DNA of 64,000 nt. Source: Rhodococcus_G sp042879035 (GTDB lineage: Bacteria > Actinomycetota > Actinomycetes > Mycobacteriales > Mycobacteriaceae). Every line of letters begins with the position of its first letter. Within the stretch, counting starts at the first letter, position 1. The position numbers and the translations under genes were made by a program. A model generated the notes under the pieces. The model was not told the origin of the DNA. It saw nothing but the letters and a program-made list of their open reading frames with translations, and made no database searches. The stretch lies in the NCBI RefSeq assembly GCF_042879035.1, contig NZ_JBIAOU010000010.1:116922-180921 (forward strand). Reading direction: 5' to 3'. Shown here piece by piece: positions 33,053-40,873 of the stretch.

Positions 33053-34788
33053 ATTCGATGGCAACACTGACTCTCCCGACCTCGCCGGCGGCACCCGCGG
33101 CGGGCGGGCATTCGGCCCTCGCGAACGCGAGGGTGCGCTCGGCCGCGCGTCGTCTCGGTGTGCTCGCCTTCGTCGCCTTCCTCGGCTACCTGGTGGTCGT
33201 CCCGATCGTCCGGTTGCAGGCAACCGCGTTCGAGGACGGCGCCGCGGGATACTCGAGGGCGTTCGGGCTCGACCGGATCGGACAGATCCTGAAGTACACC
33301 GTCGGCCTCGCCCTCGGCTCACTCGTGGTGGCGATGGTGCTCGGGACGGCGCTGGCGTGGGCGGCGAGCCGGCTGCCCCGCCGGCTCGAATTCCTCCGGA
33401 TCCTGCCGATCCTGCCGATCGTCATCCCGTCGGTCGCGGCGATCGCGGGCTGGGCGTTCCTGCTGTCCCCGCGGCCGGGCTACCTCAACGCGGCGCTGCG
33501 GAACCTGCCCTGGTGGTCCCACCTGGAGGAGGGCCCCGTCGACATCTACTCCATCCAGTGGATCGTCATCATCACCGGATTCTCACTGAGCTCGTTCGTG
33601 TACATGTTCGTCAGTTCCGGATTCTCGAACATCAATTCGGAGATGCTCGAGGCGGCGCAGGTCTCCGGGATGCCCGAGTGGAAGGTGTTCTTCAGGATCA
33701 CGCTGCCGCTGCTGCGGCCGACGCTGATCTATGGGGGCGGCGTCGCGCTCCTGCTCGGGCTCGGCCAGTTCACCGCTCCCCTGCTGCTCGGAACGAACAC
33801 CGGCGTCAGCGTCCTGACCACCGAGATGTACTTCCAGATCAGCGACAGCCCGGCGCAGTTCGCCACCGCCGCGGCACTCGGCTCACCCCTGTTGCTGGCG
33901 GGCATCGCGGTCGTGTTCGCGCAGAAGGCGCTGCTGGGCAACCAGAAGCGTTTCGTCACCCACGGCGGCAAGGCGTTCCGCTCCCAAGGCAGGCCCTCCC
34001 GACTCGGCGTCGCGTTGATCGTGCTGTTCTCCTTCCTGTCGACCGTCCTGCCCGTCTTCGCGCTCGCGTTCGTCGCCCTGTCCCGCTACTGGCGCGGCAC
34101 GATCGACTTCTCGACGCTGACCCTGACGAACTTCGAGGCCGTGTTCAGCACCGCTGCGGTGCCGTCCGCGATCACCAACAGCCTCGTCTTCTCGCTGACC
34201 GCGATGGCGATCGTCCTACCGCTCGGCTTCGTCGCGGCCAGCCTGATCGTCCGCGGCGTGCGGTACCCCGCCCTGCGGCTGCTGGCCGATGTCCTGGTGT
34301 CCCTGCCGCTCGGTGTCCCCGCGGTGATCTTCGGCGCGGCCTTCCTGCTCACCTACACCGAGGGTCCGCTGGTGCTGTACGGCACGCCGTGGGTGGTGAT
34401 TCTCGTGTACGTGACGCTGATGCTCCCGTTCGCGACGCGGATGCAACTGTCGACGATGCTCGCCCTGGGCGACAGCTATGTGGAGGCGTCCCGGGTCAGT
34501 GGTGCCGGGTTCCTGCGTACCAACACCCGGATCCTGTTGCCGCTCATGCGGGGAAGCCTCGGTGGCACCGCGGCCCTGATCTTCGTGCTGTTGACCCACG
34601 AATTCACGGCCTCGCTGCTGGTGCGGGCGTCGAAGACACAGGTCATGGGCACCATCCTGTTCGACGCCTGGTCCAACGGCAGCTACCCGCAGGTGGCGGC
34701 GATCGCGCTGATCATGACGGGTGTGACCGCCGTCGGCGTCGCCGCGGCGATGCTCGTCGGCGGTGCCGACTCGCTGAGCAAGATGTGA
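33049..34788 (+). CDS. ABC transporter permease, fused double-domain ferric type
   Basis: 579-residue permease with about 12 predicted membrane segments, two homologous halves in one chain as in FbpB/AfuB. Each half carries an EAA loop that contacts the ATPase: EAAQVSGMPEWKVFFRITLP near residue 205 and EASRVSGAGFLRTNTRILLP near residue 485. The start is GTG at 33049 overlapping the ATPase stop, or ATG at 33058. Together with 31886 and SBP-3 it forms a complete importer. Confidence 0.92.
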   Translation: MNSMATLTLPTSPAAPAAGGHSALANARVRSAARRLGVLAFVAFLGYLVVVPIVRLQATAFEDGAAGYSRAFGLDRIGQILKYTVGLALGSLVVAMVLGTALAWAASRLPRRLEFLRILPILPIVIPSVAAIAGWAFLLSPRPGYLNAALRNLPWWSHLEEGPVDIYSIQWIVIITGFSLSSFVYMFVSSGFSNINSEMLEAAQVSGMPEWKVFFRITLPLLRPTLIYGGGVALLLGLGQFTAPLLLGTNTGVSVLTTEMYFQISDSPAQFATAAALGSPLLLAGIAVVFAQKALLGNQKRFVTHGGKAFRSQGRPSRLGVALIVLFSFLSTVLPVFALAFVALSRYWRGTIDFSTLTLTNFEAVFSTAAVPSAITNSLVFSLTAMAIVLPLGFVAASLIVRGVRYPALRLLADVLVSLPLGVPAVIFGAAFLLTYTEGPLVLYGTPWVVILVYVTLMLPFATRMQLSTMLALGDSYVEASRVSGAGFLRTNTRILLPLMRGSLGGTAALIFVLLTHEFTASLLVRASKTQVMGTILFDAWSNGSYPQVAAIALIMTGVTAVGVAAAMLVGGADSLSKM

Positions 34789-34843
34789 GCGCGGCGATCC
34801 GCGCGAGCGCCCGAAACCATCTCGAACGGAAAGGAAGTGGCCC

Positions 34844-35749
34844 GTGGGGTCGATCGGACTGAGTGCATACGGAATGACGGTGACCGAACTCGTCGAGCTC
34901 GCGGTGTGTGCCGACGAGCTGGGCTTCGACGCACTGTGGTTGGGCGAGCACGTCCTGCGGCCCGCCGGATACGGCAGCGAACATCCCACGACGGGAACCG
35001 TGCAGCATCACGCGACGATCGTCGACACCGACACCGAACTGATCGACCCGTGGGTGGCCCACGCGGCGATCGCGGCGGTCACGTCACGTATCAAACTCGG
35101 GACCGCGGTGTACGTGACCGCGCTGCGGCACCCGCTGCACACCGCTCGGACCACCATCTCGGTGCAGGAACTCAGCGGCGGCCGCGTGCTGTTCGGCGTG
35201 GGATCGGGGTGGCTGGAGGAGGAATTCGCCGCCCTCTCGGTGCCGTTCCGTACCCGGTTCTCCCGCACCGAGGAATGTCTCGACATCCTCCGCAAGTCGT
35301 GGTCGGGAGTCGAATTCGAGCACACGGGAAAGCATTTCACCTTCGACCGGGTGCAGGTACACCCGCGTCCCGCGCCCATTCCCGTGGTCCTCGGCGGCAA
35401 CACGCCACCGGCGCTGGCCCGGGCCGCGCGGCTGGGTGACGCGTGGTTCGCGTCGGGAACCCCGACCCCGGACGAAGCGGTGGCACTGGTCACCGAACTG
35501 CGCCGGCTGCGCCGCGAGTCGGGCAACGCCGAGCCGTTCCCCTGCTACGTGCGGGTGTCGACCACCGACCCGGGGATCCTCTCCGCCTACCGGGACAGCG
35601 GTGTCGAGGATCTGGTGCTGTGGGCCGACACGCTCTGGACCGGCGACACGGTGGACGAGCGGCGCCGCAATCTCACCGCCGCGGCGGAGCGTCTGGGTGT
35701 GCCCGGCACCTCTGACGCGGCGTTGTCGGCTGCGGGACAACGCAACTGA
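34844..35749 (+). CDS. LLM-class (F420-type) flavin-dependent oxidoreductase
   Basis: 301-residue luciferase-like TIM-barrel oxidoreductase. It has MTVTELVELAVCADELGFDALWLGEHV, VYVTALRHPLHTARTTISVQELS, GVGSGWLEEEF, and a PIPVVLGGN strand near residue 185. The pattern fits the F420-dependent actinobacterial subgroup (as for TIGR03619-like proteins), which reduces or oxidises C=C, alcohol or imine groups. It is the last gene of the operon, 55 bp after the permease, followed by a bidirectional terminator. GTG at 34844 follows GGAAAGGAAG. Confidence 0.87.
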   Translation: MGSIGLSAYGMTVTELVELAVCADELGFDALWLGEHVLRPAGYGSEHPTTGTVQHHATIVDTDTELIDPWVAHAAIAAVTSRIKLGTAVYVTALRHPLHTARTTISVQELSGGRVLFGVGSGWLEEEFAALSVPFRTRFSRTEECLDILRKSWSGVEFEHTGKHFTFDRVQVHPRPAPIPVVLGGNTPPALARAARLGDAWFASGTPTPDEAVALVTELRRLRRESGNAEPFPCYVRVSTTDPGILSAYRDSGVEDLVLWADTLWTGDTVDERRRNLTAAAERLGVPGTSDAALSAAGQRN

Positions 35750-35757
35750 CGTTCCCG

Positions 35758-35792
35758 CGCCCCGGATCCGATTCCTCCTCGGATCCGGGGCG
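35758..35792. terminator. Bidirectional hairpin terminator
   Basis: 14-bp perfect stem (CGCCCCGGATCCGA and its complement) with a 7-base loop, followed by TTTCTC on the plus strand, between convergent LLM and crotonase genes. Confidence 0.8.
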
Positions 35793-35803
35793 TTTCTCTA
35801 TCC

Positions 35804-36865
35804 TCAGGCGATCTCGTCGATCAGGCCCCAGGCGAGCGCCGTCTCGGTGTCGAGCGCGATGCCGACGGCACACAGCCAGTAGGCGCGCCAGCGGCCGATC
35901 CGGCGCGGCACGCTGACGCAGCCTCCGGCGCCGGGGATCAGGCCCATCGACACCTCCGGCAGCCGGAAGACGGTGCCGGGGGCCGCGACGACTCGGGACG
36001 CGAACGCGGGCACCTCGATGCCGGCGCCGACGCAGCTGCCGTGCACGCGTGCCTCGATGCGGTCGGCGAGCGCGGCGACCAGTCGCGCGGCGCCCGCCCT
36101 CGTCCGGATCAGGTGCGCGGTCGCGAGATCCGGGGTGGTGCCGAACTCGTCGAGGTCGCCGCCCGCGGAGAACACGGGCCCGGCACCGTCGAGGAGGACA
36201 GAGGTGATGGTGTCGTCGGCCTGCGCGAGCCGCAACGCCTCGACCAGGCCGTCGCGCACCTGGGCACCGTAGGCGTTGCGTCGTTCGGGCCGGTTCAACG
36301 TCACGTGCAGCCGATCGCCCTCGCGGTCGACGAGCACCGGCACCTGCGGCGCCGGCGGCGGCAGCGGCCGCGGACCGCGCGCCGCGAGCCAGCGGCGGAA
36401 GCCGGGCGTGCCGAGCAGTGTCGAGTACCCGAGCGATTCGATGTCGACGGCCGCCGGGACCGGCAACGACTCGGCTGCCCGCAGCACGTGGCCGAGGACC
36501 ATCGCCGCGTGTTCCTGGTCGGAGACCACCGCCGTCAGCTCCTCGACGGCGGTGGCCGGGTCGGGTGCGGCGACGAGGGTCCGGTCGGTCGCGGCCGCGG
36601 GCGGCGCGAGGGTGGTGTCGAGCGCTGCGGTCAGTTGCAGTTGCGGCGCCGTCAGCGGCTCCGTGCGAGTCCGCCGGCCGATGAGCAGGCGGGGGGCGCC
36701 CAGTGCGCGGTCGGCCGCCCGCGCGGCGGTGGCGGCGTCGAGGTCTGCGTCCAGATCGACAACGAGGAACGGCCGGTCGACGGCCGCTCCCTCGGTGAGC
36801 AGCGGCCAGTCCGCGGCGCCGGCGGCGAGTGCGGCCGGGGTGATGACGTCGTGCGGTGATCCCAT
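35804..36865 (-). CDS. Enoyl-CoA hydratase/isomerase family protein with N-terminal extension
   Basis: 353-residue protein. Residues about 175-350 are a crotonase fold: VTLNRPERRNAYG, an oxyanion-hole segment FSAGGDLDEFG, and HGSCVGAGIEVPAFASRV, with Glu at the second catalytic position. Residues 1-170 are an Ala-rich alpha/beta-like extension with no recognised family; it includes LVVDLDADLDAATAA and a helical SDQEHAAMVLGHVL part. The crotonase domain lacks the usual C-terminal helices, so it is short. It is divergent from the CaiB gene 36922 with a 56-bp gap. ATG at 36865; upstream in-frame starts give unstructured residues. Confidence 0.82.
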   Translation of the reverse strand: MGSPHDVITPAALAAGAADWPLLTEGAAVDRPFLVVDLDADLDAATAARAADRALGAPRLLIGRRTRTEPLTAPQLQLTAALDTTLAPPAAATDRTLVAAPDPATAVEELTAVVSDQEHAAMVLGHVLRAAESLPVPAAVDIESLGYSTLLGTPGFRRWLAARGPRPLPPPAPQVPVLVDREGDRLHVTLNRPERRNAYGAQVRDGLVEALRLAQADDTITSVLLDGAGPVFSAGGDLDEFGTTPDLATAHLIRTRAGAARLVAALADRIEARVHGSCVGAGIEVPAFASRVVAAPGTVFRLPEVSMGLIPGAGGCVSVPRRIGRWRAYWLCAVGIALDTETALAWGLIDEIA

Positions 36866-36921
36866 CGTTCCAGCCTGCCAGCAAAGGATTTTCGACTCGG
36901 ACACCGGGGTACCATCGCGAC

Positions 36922-38199
36922 GTGTCCACTGCCGCCGCGTCACCGTCGAGCCGAGTGCGGGACTGGGCCGAATCCGGCGCCCTCGCCCTCACCGGCCGCC
37001 CCGACGGGCCGCCCGTCGTCCCCCCGGGTGCGGCCGCCACCGTCGCCCGCACCCTCGCAGCGCAGATCACCGCGTCGGCTGCGCTCGCCGGACGCGCACC
37101 GGAGGTCGACGGCGCGCGACTGCTGTCCGAACGGGCCGCGCTGACCGGCTTCACGCGTCGCGGCGACGTCACACTCGGCGGTAGTGGGCGGCTGCTGCGC
37201 ACCGCCGACGGCTGGGCCGCGGTGTCCTGCGCCCGACCCGACGATCCGCTACTGCTCGGCGCGCTGGTCTGCGCGGACCTCGATCCCGCCGACCCGTGGC
37301 CCGCGGTCGCCGCCTGGCTGTCCACCCACACCGGGGACGAGCTGACCGAACGCGCCGAGATGCTCGGGGTGTGCGCTTCGCGCACTGGTGCACTTTCGGA
37401 GGCCCGGGCCTCCGAAAGTGCACCACTGCGCGGGACGCGCAGTGTCGAGGGTCTGCTCGTCGTGGACTTCGGGTCGCTGTGGGCGGCGCCGCTGTGCGCG
37501 CATCTGCTCGGCCTCGCCGGCGCGCGGGTGGTGAAGGTGGAGACGCCGTCCCGCCCCGACGGCGCGCGCCGGGGCAACCGCGACTTCTACACGCTGATGC
37601 ACGCCGGTCACGAGTCGGTGTGCCTCGATCCCGCCGTGCCCGCGGACCGCGCGGCGCTGGCCGAACTCGTCGCCGCCGCGGACATCGTGATCGAGGCGTC
37701 CCGCCCGCGGGCGCTGGCCGGGTTCGGGCTGGATGCGCAGGAGACGGCCGCCCGCGGCGCCACGTGGGTGTCGATCACCGTGGGTGGTCGGGCAAGCGGG
37801 CGTGTGGGTTTCGGCGACGACATCGCGGCGTCTGCGGGACTGGTGGCGGTGGACGAGCGGGGTCCGATGTTCGTCGGCGACGCCATCGCGGACCCCCTGT
37901 CCGGGTTGACGGCCGCGGCGCTCGCCTGCTCCGCGGACGCACCCGGACGGCTGATCGACGTGTCGATGACCGACGTCGTGGCCGGCACGCTCACCGCCGC
38001 GGCGGACGGCCCCGCTCCCCCGACCCGCAGGCAGGGTGACCGGTGGGTCGTCGACACGGCGGAGGGCGAGGTCGAGGTCGTGCAGCCGCGCCGACGTCAG
38101 GTCCCCGGAACGGCGCCGGACCTCGGCGCCGACACCGTGTCGGTCCTGCGGTCCCTCGGCATTCCCACGGCGGGCATCTCGACGGTGGTGGCGCGATGA
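36922..38199 (+). CDS. CaiB/BaiF-family CoA transferase with an internal palindromic insert
   Basis: 425-residue class III CoA-transferase-like protein. The N-terminal 145 residues are an incomplete domain with RGDVTLGGSGRLL; the main domain begins with VEGLLVVDFGSLWAAPLCAHLLGLAGARVVKVE and has GFGDDIAA and FVGDAIADPLSG, the Asp positions of the family. Between the two lies an Arg/Ser/Ala-rich stretch, residues about 152-171 (SRTGALSEARASESAPLRG), encoded by a 40-bp perfect palindrome at 37386-37425. The frame is kept. GTG at 36922 fits the start of the conserved part. It overlaps the amidohydrolase start by ATGA. Confidence 0.83.
   Translation: MSTAAASPSSRVRDWAESGALALTGRPDGPPVVPPGAAATVARTLAAQITASAALAGRAPEVDGARLLSERAALTGFTRRGDVTLGGSGRLLRTADGWAAVSCARPDDPLLLGALVCADLDPADPWPAVAAWLSTHTGDELTERAEMLGVCASRTGALSEARASESAPLRGTRSVEGLLVVDFGSLWAAPLCAHLLGLAGARVVKVETPSRPDGARRGNRDFYTLMHAGHESVCLDPAVPADRAALAELVAAADIVIEASRPRALAGFGLDAQETAARGATWVSITVGGRASGRVGFGDDIAASAGLVAVDERGPMFVGDAIADPLSGLTAAALACSADAPGRLIDVSMTDVVAGTLTAAADGPAPPTRRQGDRWVVDTAEGEVEVVQPRRRQVPGTAPDLGADTVSVLRSLGIPTAGISTVVAR
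37379..37432. repeat. Palindromic element inside the CoA transferase gene
   Basis: Perfect 40-bp palindrome at 37386-37425 (left arm TGGTGCACTTTCGGAGGCCC), extending with one mismatched pair to 37379-37432. Its outer arms match the hairpin arms at 39598-39614 and 39832-39841. It looks like an intergenic hairpin repeat inserted in frame into a coding linker. Confidence 0.75.
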
Positions 38200-39593
38200 C
38201 GGCACCCCTGCTCGTCGTCGATGCCGAGGTCGACGGCGTGACGGGGGTCGACGTCCGGATCGAGGCGGGCCGGATCGTCGCCGTCGGCCCCGACCTGTCA
38301 CGCGCGGGCGCCGAACTGGTCGACGCCGGGGGCGGCGCGCTGATCCCCGGCCTGACCGACCATCACCTGCACCTGCACGCCACGGCCGCGGACGCGGCGT
38401 CCGTGCGGTGCGGGCCGCCCGCGGTCCGCGGCGCCGGGCAACTGGCGGCCGCGCTGGCCGCCGCACCGGTGGACGCCCACGGCTGGGTCCGCGGCGTCGG
38501 CTACATCGAATCGGTGGCCGGCGATCTCGACGCCGCCGCCCTCGACCGTCTGCACCGCGACCGGCCGACACGGATCCAGCACCGCAGCGGCGCGATGTGG
38601 GTGCTGAACTCGGCGGCGGTCGCCGCGACCGGGCTGGTGTCGGCCGAGCACCCCGGTGTCGAACGGGACGCGACGGGCGCGCCGACCGGGCGGGTGTGGC
38701 GCGCCGACGACTGGCTGCGCACCCGACTGCCCACGTCCGGCCCCCCGTCGCTCGCCGCGGTCGGTGCCGCCCTGACCGGCTTCGGGATCACCTCCGTCAC
38801 CGATGCCACGCCGGACCTGCGGCCCGATTCCCAGCGGGCGATCGAGGCGGCGATGACCTCGGGCGACCTGCCGCAGCGGGTCCACCTCCTGGGAGCGCCG
38901 CTGGCCGAGCCGGGGCGCGGCGACTCGTCCGCGGGTCCGACGGTGGGGCCGTACAAGATCGTCCTCGCCGACTCCGGGCTTCCCGACCTGGACACCCTCG
39001 CCGGCACCATCCGCGCCGCGCACGCCGCCCGGCGACCGGTCGCGGTGCACTGCGTGACCCGGGAGGCACTGCTGATCCTGCTGGTCGTCCTCGACGAGGT
39101 CGGCACCGTCCCGGGAGACCGGATCGAGCACGGCGCGGTGGTTCCCCGTGAAACCCTCACGTGGATACGGCGACTCGGGCTGCGGGTCGTCACCCAGCCC
39201 GGGTTCCTCGCCGACCGCGGCGACGACTACCTGCGCGACGTCGACCCGGCGGACCAGCCGGACCTGTACCGCTGCCGGTCCCTGCTCGACGCCGGGATCC
39301 CGGTGGCCCTGTCCAGCGACGCACCGTACGGCCCGCTCGACCCGTGGCGGGTGATCGCGGCGGCGGTGGACCGTCGCGCACCCACCGGCGACGTCGTCGG
39401 CGCGGACGAGCGTCTGGCGGCGACCGAGGCCCTGAACGGGTACCTGGCCCCGGTCACGGACCCGGGCGGACCGGCGCGACGCGTCGTCGTCGGTGCGGAC
39501 GGCGACGTGGTGCTCCTGCATTCCCCGCTGGCCGAGGTCCTGGCGGCCCCGACCGCCGACGCGGTACGCCGCACGGTGCTCGCGTACCGCTGA
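38196..39593 (+). CDS. Amidohydrolase family protein (YtcJ-like)
   Basis: 465-residue amidohydrolase of the YtcJ/AtzA-related group: a beta-sandwich N-terminus (VDAEVDGVTGVDVRIEAGRIVAVG), PGLTDHHLHLH with the HxH metal motif near residue 55, YKIVLADSG with a candidate bridging Lys, HCVTREALL, IEHGAVV, and SSDAPYGPLDPW with the metal Asp near 375. It would hydrolyse an amide, lactam or related ring bond. ATGA overlap with the CaiB gene shows co-translation. The stop is followed by a damaged-looking G/C tract. Confidence 0.87.
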   Translation: MTAPLLVVDAEVDGVTGVDVRIEAGRIVAVGPDLSRAGAELVDAGGGALIPGLTDHHLHLHATAADAASVRCGPPAVRGAGQLAAALAAAPVDAHGWVRGVGYIESVAGDLDAAALDRLHRDRPTRIQHRSGAMWVLNSAAVAATGLVSAEHPGVERDATGAPTGRVWRADDWLRTRLPTSGPPSLAAVGAALTGFGITSVTDATPDLRPDSQRAIEAAMTSGDLPQRVHLLGAPLAEPGRGDSSAGPTVGPYKIVLADSGLPDLDTLAGTIRAAHAARRPVAVHCVTREALLILLVVLDEVGTVPGDRIEHGAVVPRETLTWIRRLGLRVVTQPGFLADRGDDYLRDVDPADQPDLYRCRSLLDAGIPVALSSDAPYGPLDPWRVIAAAVDRRAPTGDVVGADERLAATEALNGYLAPVTDPGGPARRVVVGADGDVVLLHSPLAEVLAAPTADAVRRTVLAYR

Positions 39594-39604
39594 TCCGCGC
39601 TTCG

Positions 39605-39841
39605 CGCAGTGGTGGGCGGGGGGGGGGGGGGGCGGGCGGGCGGGGGGGGCGGGGGGGGGGGCGGGGGGGGGGGGGTGGGGGTGGGGGGTGCCGCGGCCGG
39701 GGCGGGCGCCCCCCCCGCCCCCGGCGCCCCCCCCCCCCCCCGCGGCCGGGGCCCGCGGCCGGGGGCGGGGGACCGGGCCGGCGGGGGGGGGGCGCGCGGG
39801 CGCGGGGGCCCCCCCCCCCCCCCCCCCCCCCCACCACTGCG
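39605..39841. repeat. Homopolymer-rich G/C tract bounded by a 12-bp inverted repeat
   Basis: CGCAGTGGTGGG at 39605-39616 and its reverse complement at 39830-39841 enclose about 213 bp made almost only of G and C. The left part is long G runs; the right end is a run of more than 20 C, with mixed G/C between. It lies between convergent genes where a terminator is expected. The composition is unlike anything else in the window. The most likely explanation is miscalled sequence across a strong hairpin, though a genuine quadruplex-forming tract is possible. Confidence 0.7.
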
Positions 39842-39856
39842 GCGGAGCCGCATCCC

Positions 39857-40870
39857 TCAGGCGAACAGCGCGGTGAACCGCCAGTCCAGCACCGGCGCCG
39901 GGTCGGCACCGCCGCGGTGGGCGAAGACGATCGAGCGCAGGTCGAGGGTGCCGCCGCCGGTGGGCAGCGCGGACGCACTCTCGACATACAGGTCGCTGGT
40001 CAGGGTGTCGCCCTCGGCGACGGGACCGGTGTGATCGCAGGACTGCCACCCAAGCACCGTCACCAGGTTCGGCAGCGCCCGCGCGGCCTGCCCGAGCGCG
40101 ATCCCGATGGTGTGTCCGCCGTAGACGAGACGCCCGGCGGCGCCGACCCGCTCGTCGTGGTGGGTGGCCGCGATGTTGAGCGTCAGGCGGGCGAGTTCCG
40201 GTGCACTGGTGACGACGTCACCGCTCGACGTGAACCGGGTGCCGACGAGCGAGGCGTCGAAGTGCGCACCGGGCACGCGGTGTCGGTAGGCGTCCAGGTC
40301 CAGTCCCTCCGGCACGACCCAGTTCGGCTGGCCGTCGGCGCCGATCGCCGACAGGTCGTCGGTCCGTACCGCGGTCGCCGGGTCGGTGCCCGGACGCACG
40401 GGAAGCATTGCGCAGCGGTGGAAGTCGAGGACGGTGCGGCCGTCCTGATCGACGGTGTTCATGCGCAGCGCGGCCAGCCCCGTCGCGGCCCGCCCGGGCT
40501 TGACCGAGTTGCTCTTGAGCCCGACGACCTCGGTGGTGGTCGTCAGGGTGTCACCGATCAGCGGCAGCCGGTGCAGCCGCAGCCCCCGGTAGAAGAGGTT
40601 GGCCTTGACGTGGTGGGTGGCAAGGGTTGACTGGCCGATCGCGACGTCGGTGACCAGTCCCGGGTGCGCGAGCGGGCCGCCGGCGACCGCGGTCGACAGG
40701 TGCGCGTCGAGCGGCAACCGCAGTCGGTCACCGAGGATCGCGTGGTGCGCCGCGGCGAGCCCGTCTGTGAGGGTGACGGCGGGCGCGGTGTCGAAGACCT
40801 GGCCGACGGTGAGCTCGTCGAAGTACGGTCCGCCGACGGCGACGGTGCGGGTGTGGGTGGGTGCGGTCAT
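39857..40870 (-). CDS. Tandem hot-dog (MaoC-like) acyl-CoA hydratase, mesaconyl-CoA hydratase-like
   Basis: 337-residue protein of two hot-dog domains. The N-terminal half has YFDELTVGQVFDT and HHVKANLFYRGLRLHRLPLIGDTL, and GRAATGLAALRM; the C-terminal half has GRLVYGGHTIGIALGQAARAL and CDHTGPVAEGDTL, the place of the hydratase-2 helix. Length and pattern fit mesaconyl-CoA / methylfumaryl-CoA hydratases better than single-domain MaoC proteins. Its 3-bp gap to the CitE-type lyase 40874 suggests that the two catalyse successive hydration and C-C cleavage. Confidence 0.83.
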   Translation of the reverse strand: MTAPTHTRTVAVGGPYFDELTVGQVFDTAPAVTLTDGLAAAHHAILGDRLRLPLDAHLSTAVAGGPLAHPGLVTDVAIGQSTLATHHVKANLFYRGLRLHRLPLIGDTLTTTTEVVGLKSNSVKPGRAATGLAALRMNTVDQDGRTVLDFHRCAMLPVRPGTDPATAVRTDDLSAIGADGQPNWVVPEGLDLDAYRHRVPGAHFDASLVGTRFTSSGDVVTSAPELARLTLNIAATHHDERVGAAGRLVYGGHTIGIALGQAARALPNLVTVLGWQSCDHTGPVAEGDTLTSDLYVESASALPTGGGTLDLRSIVFAHRGGADPAPVLDWRFTALFA

Positions 40871-40873
40871 CGG

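Noticed and set aside
39605..39841. Small Gly/Pro-rich proteins encoded by the G/C tract
   Set aside because: Frames arise from homopolymers on all strands; the tract itself is probably miscalled.
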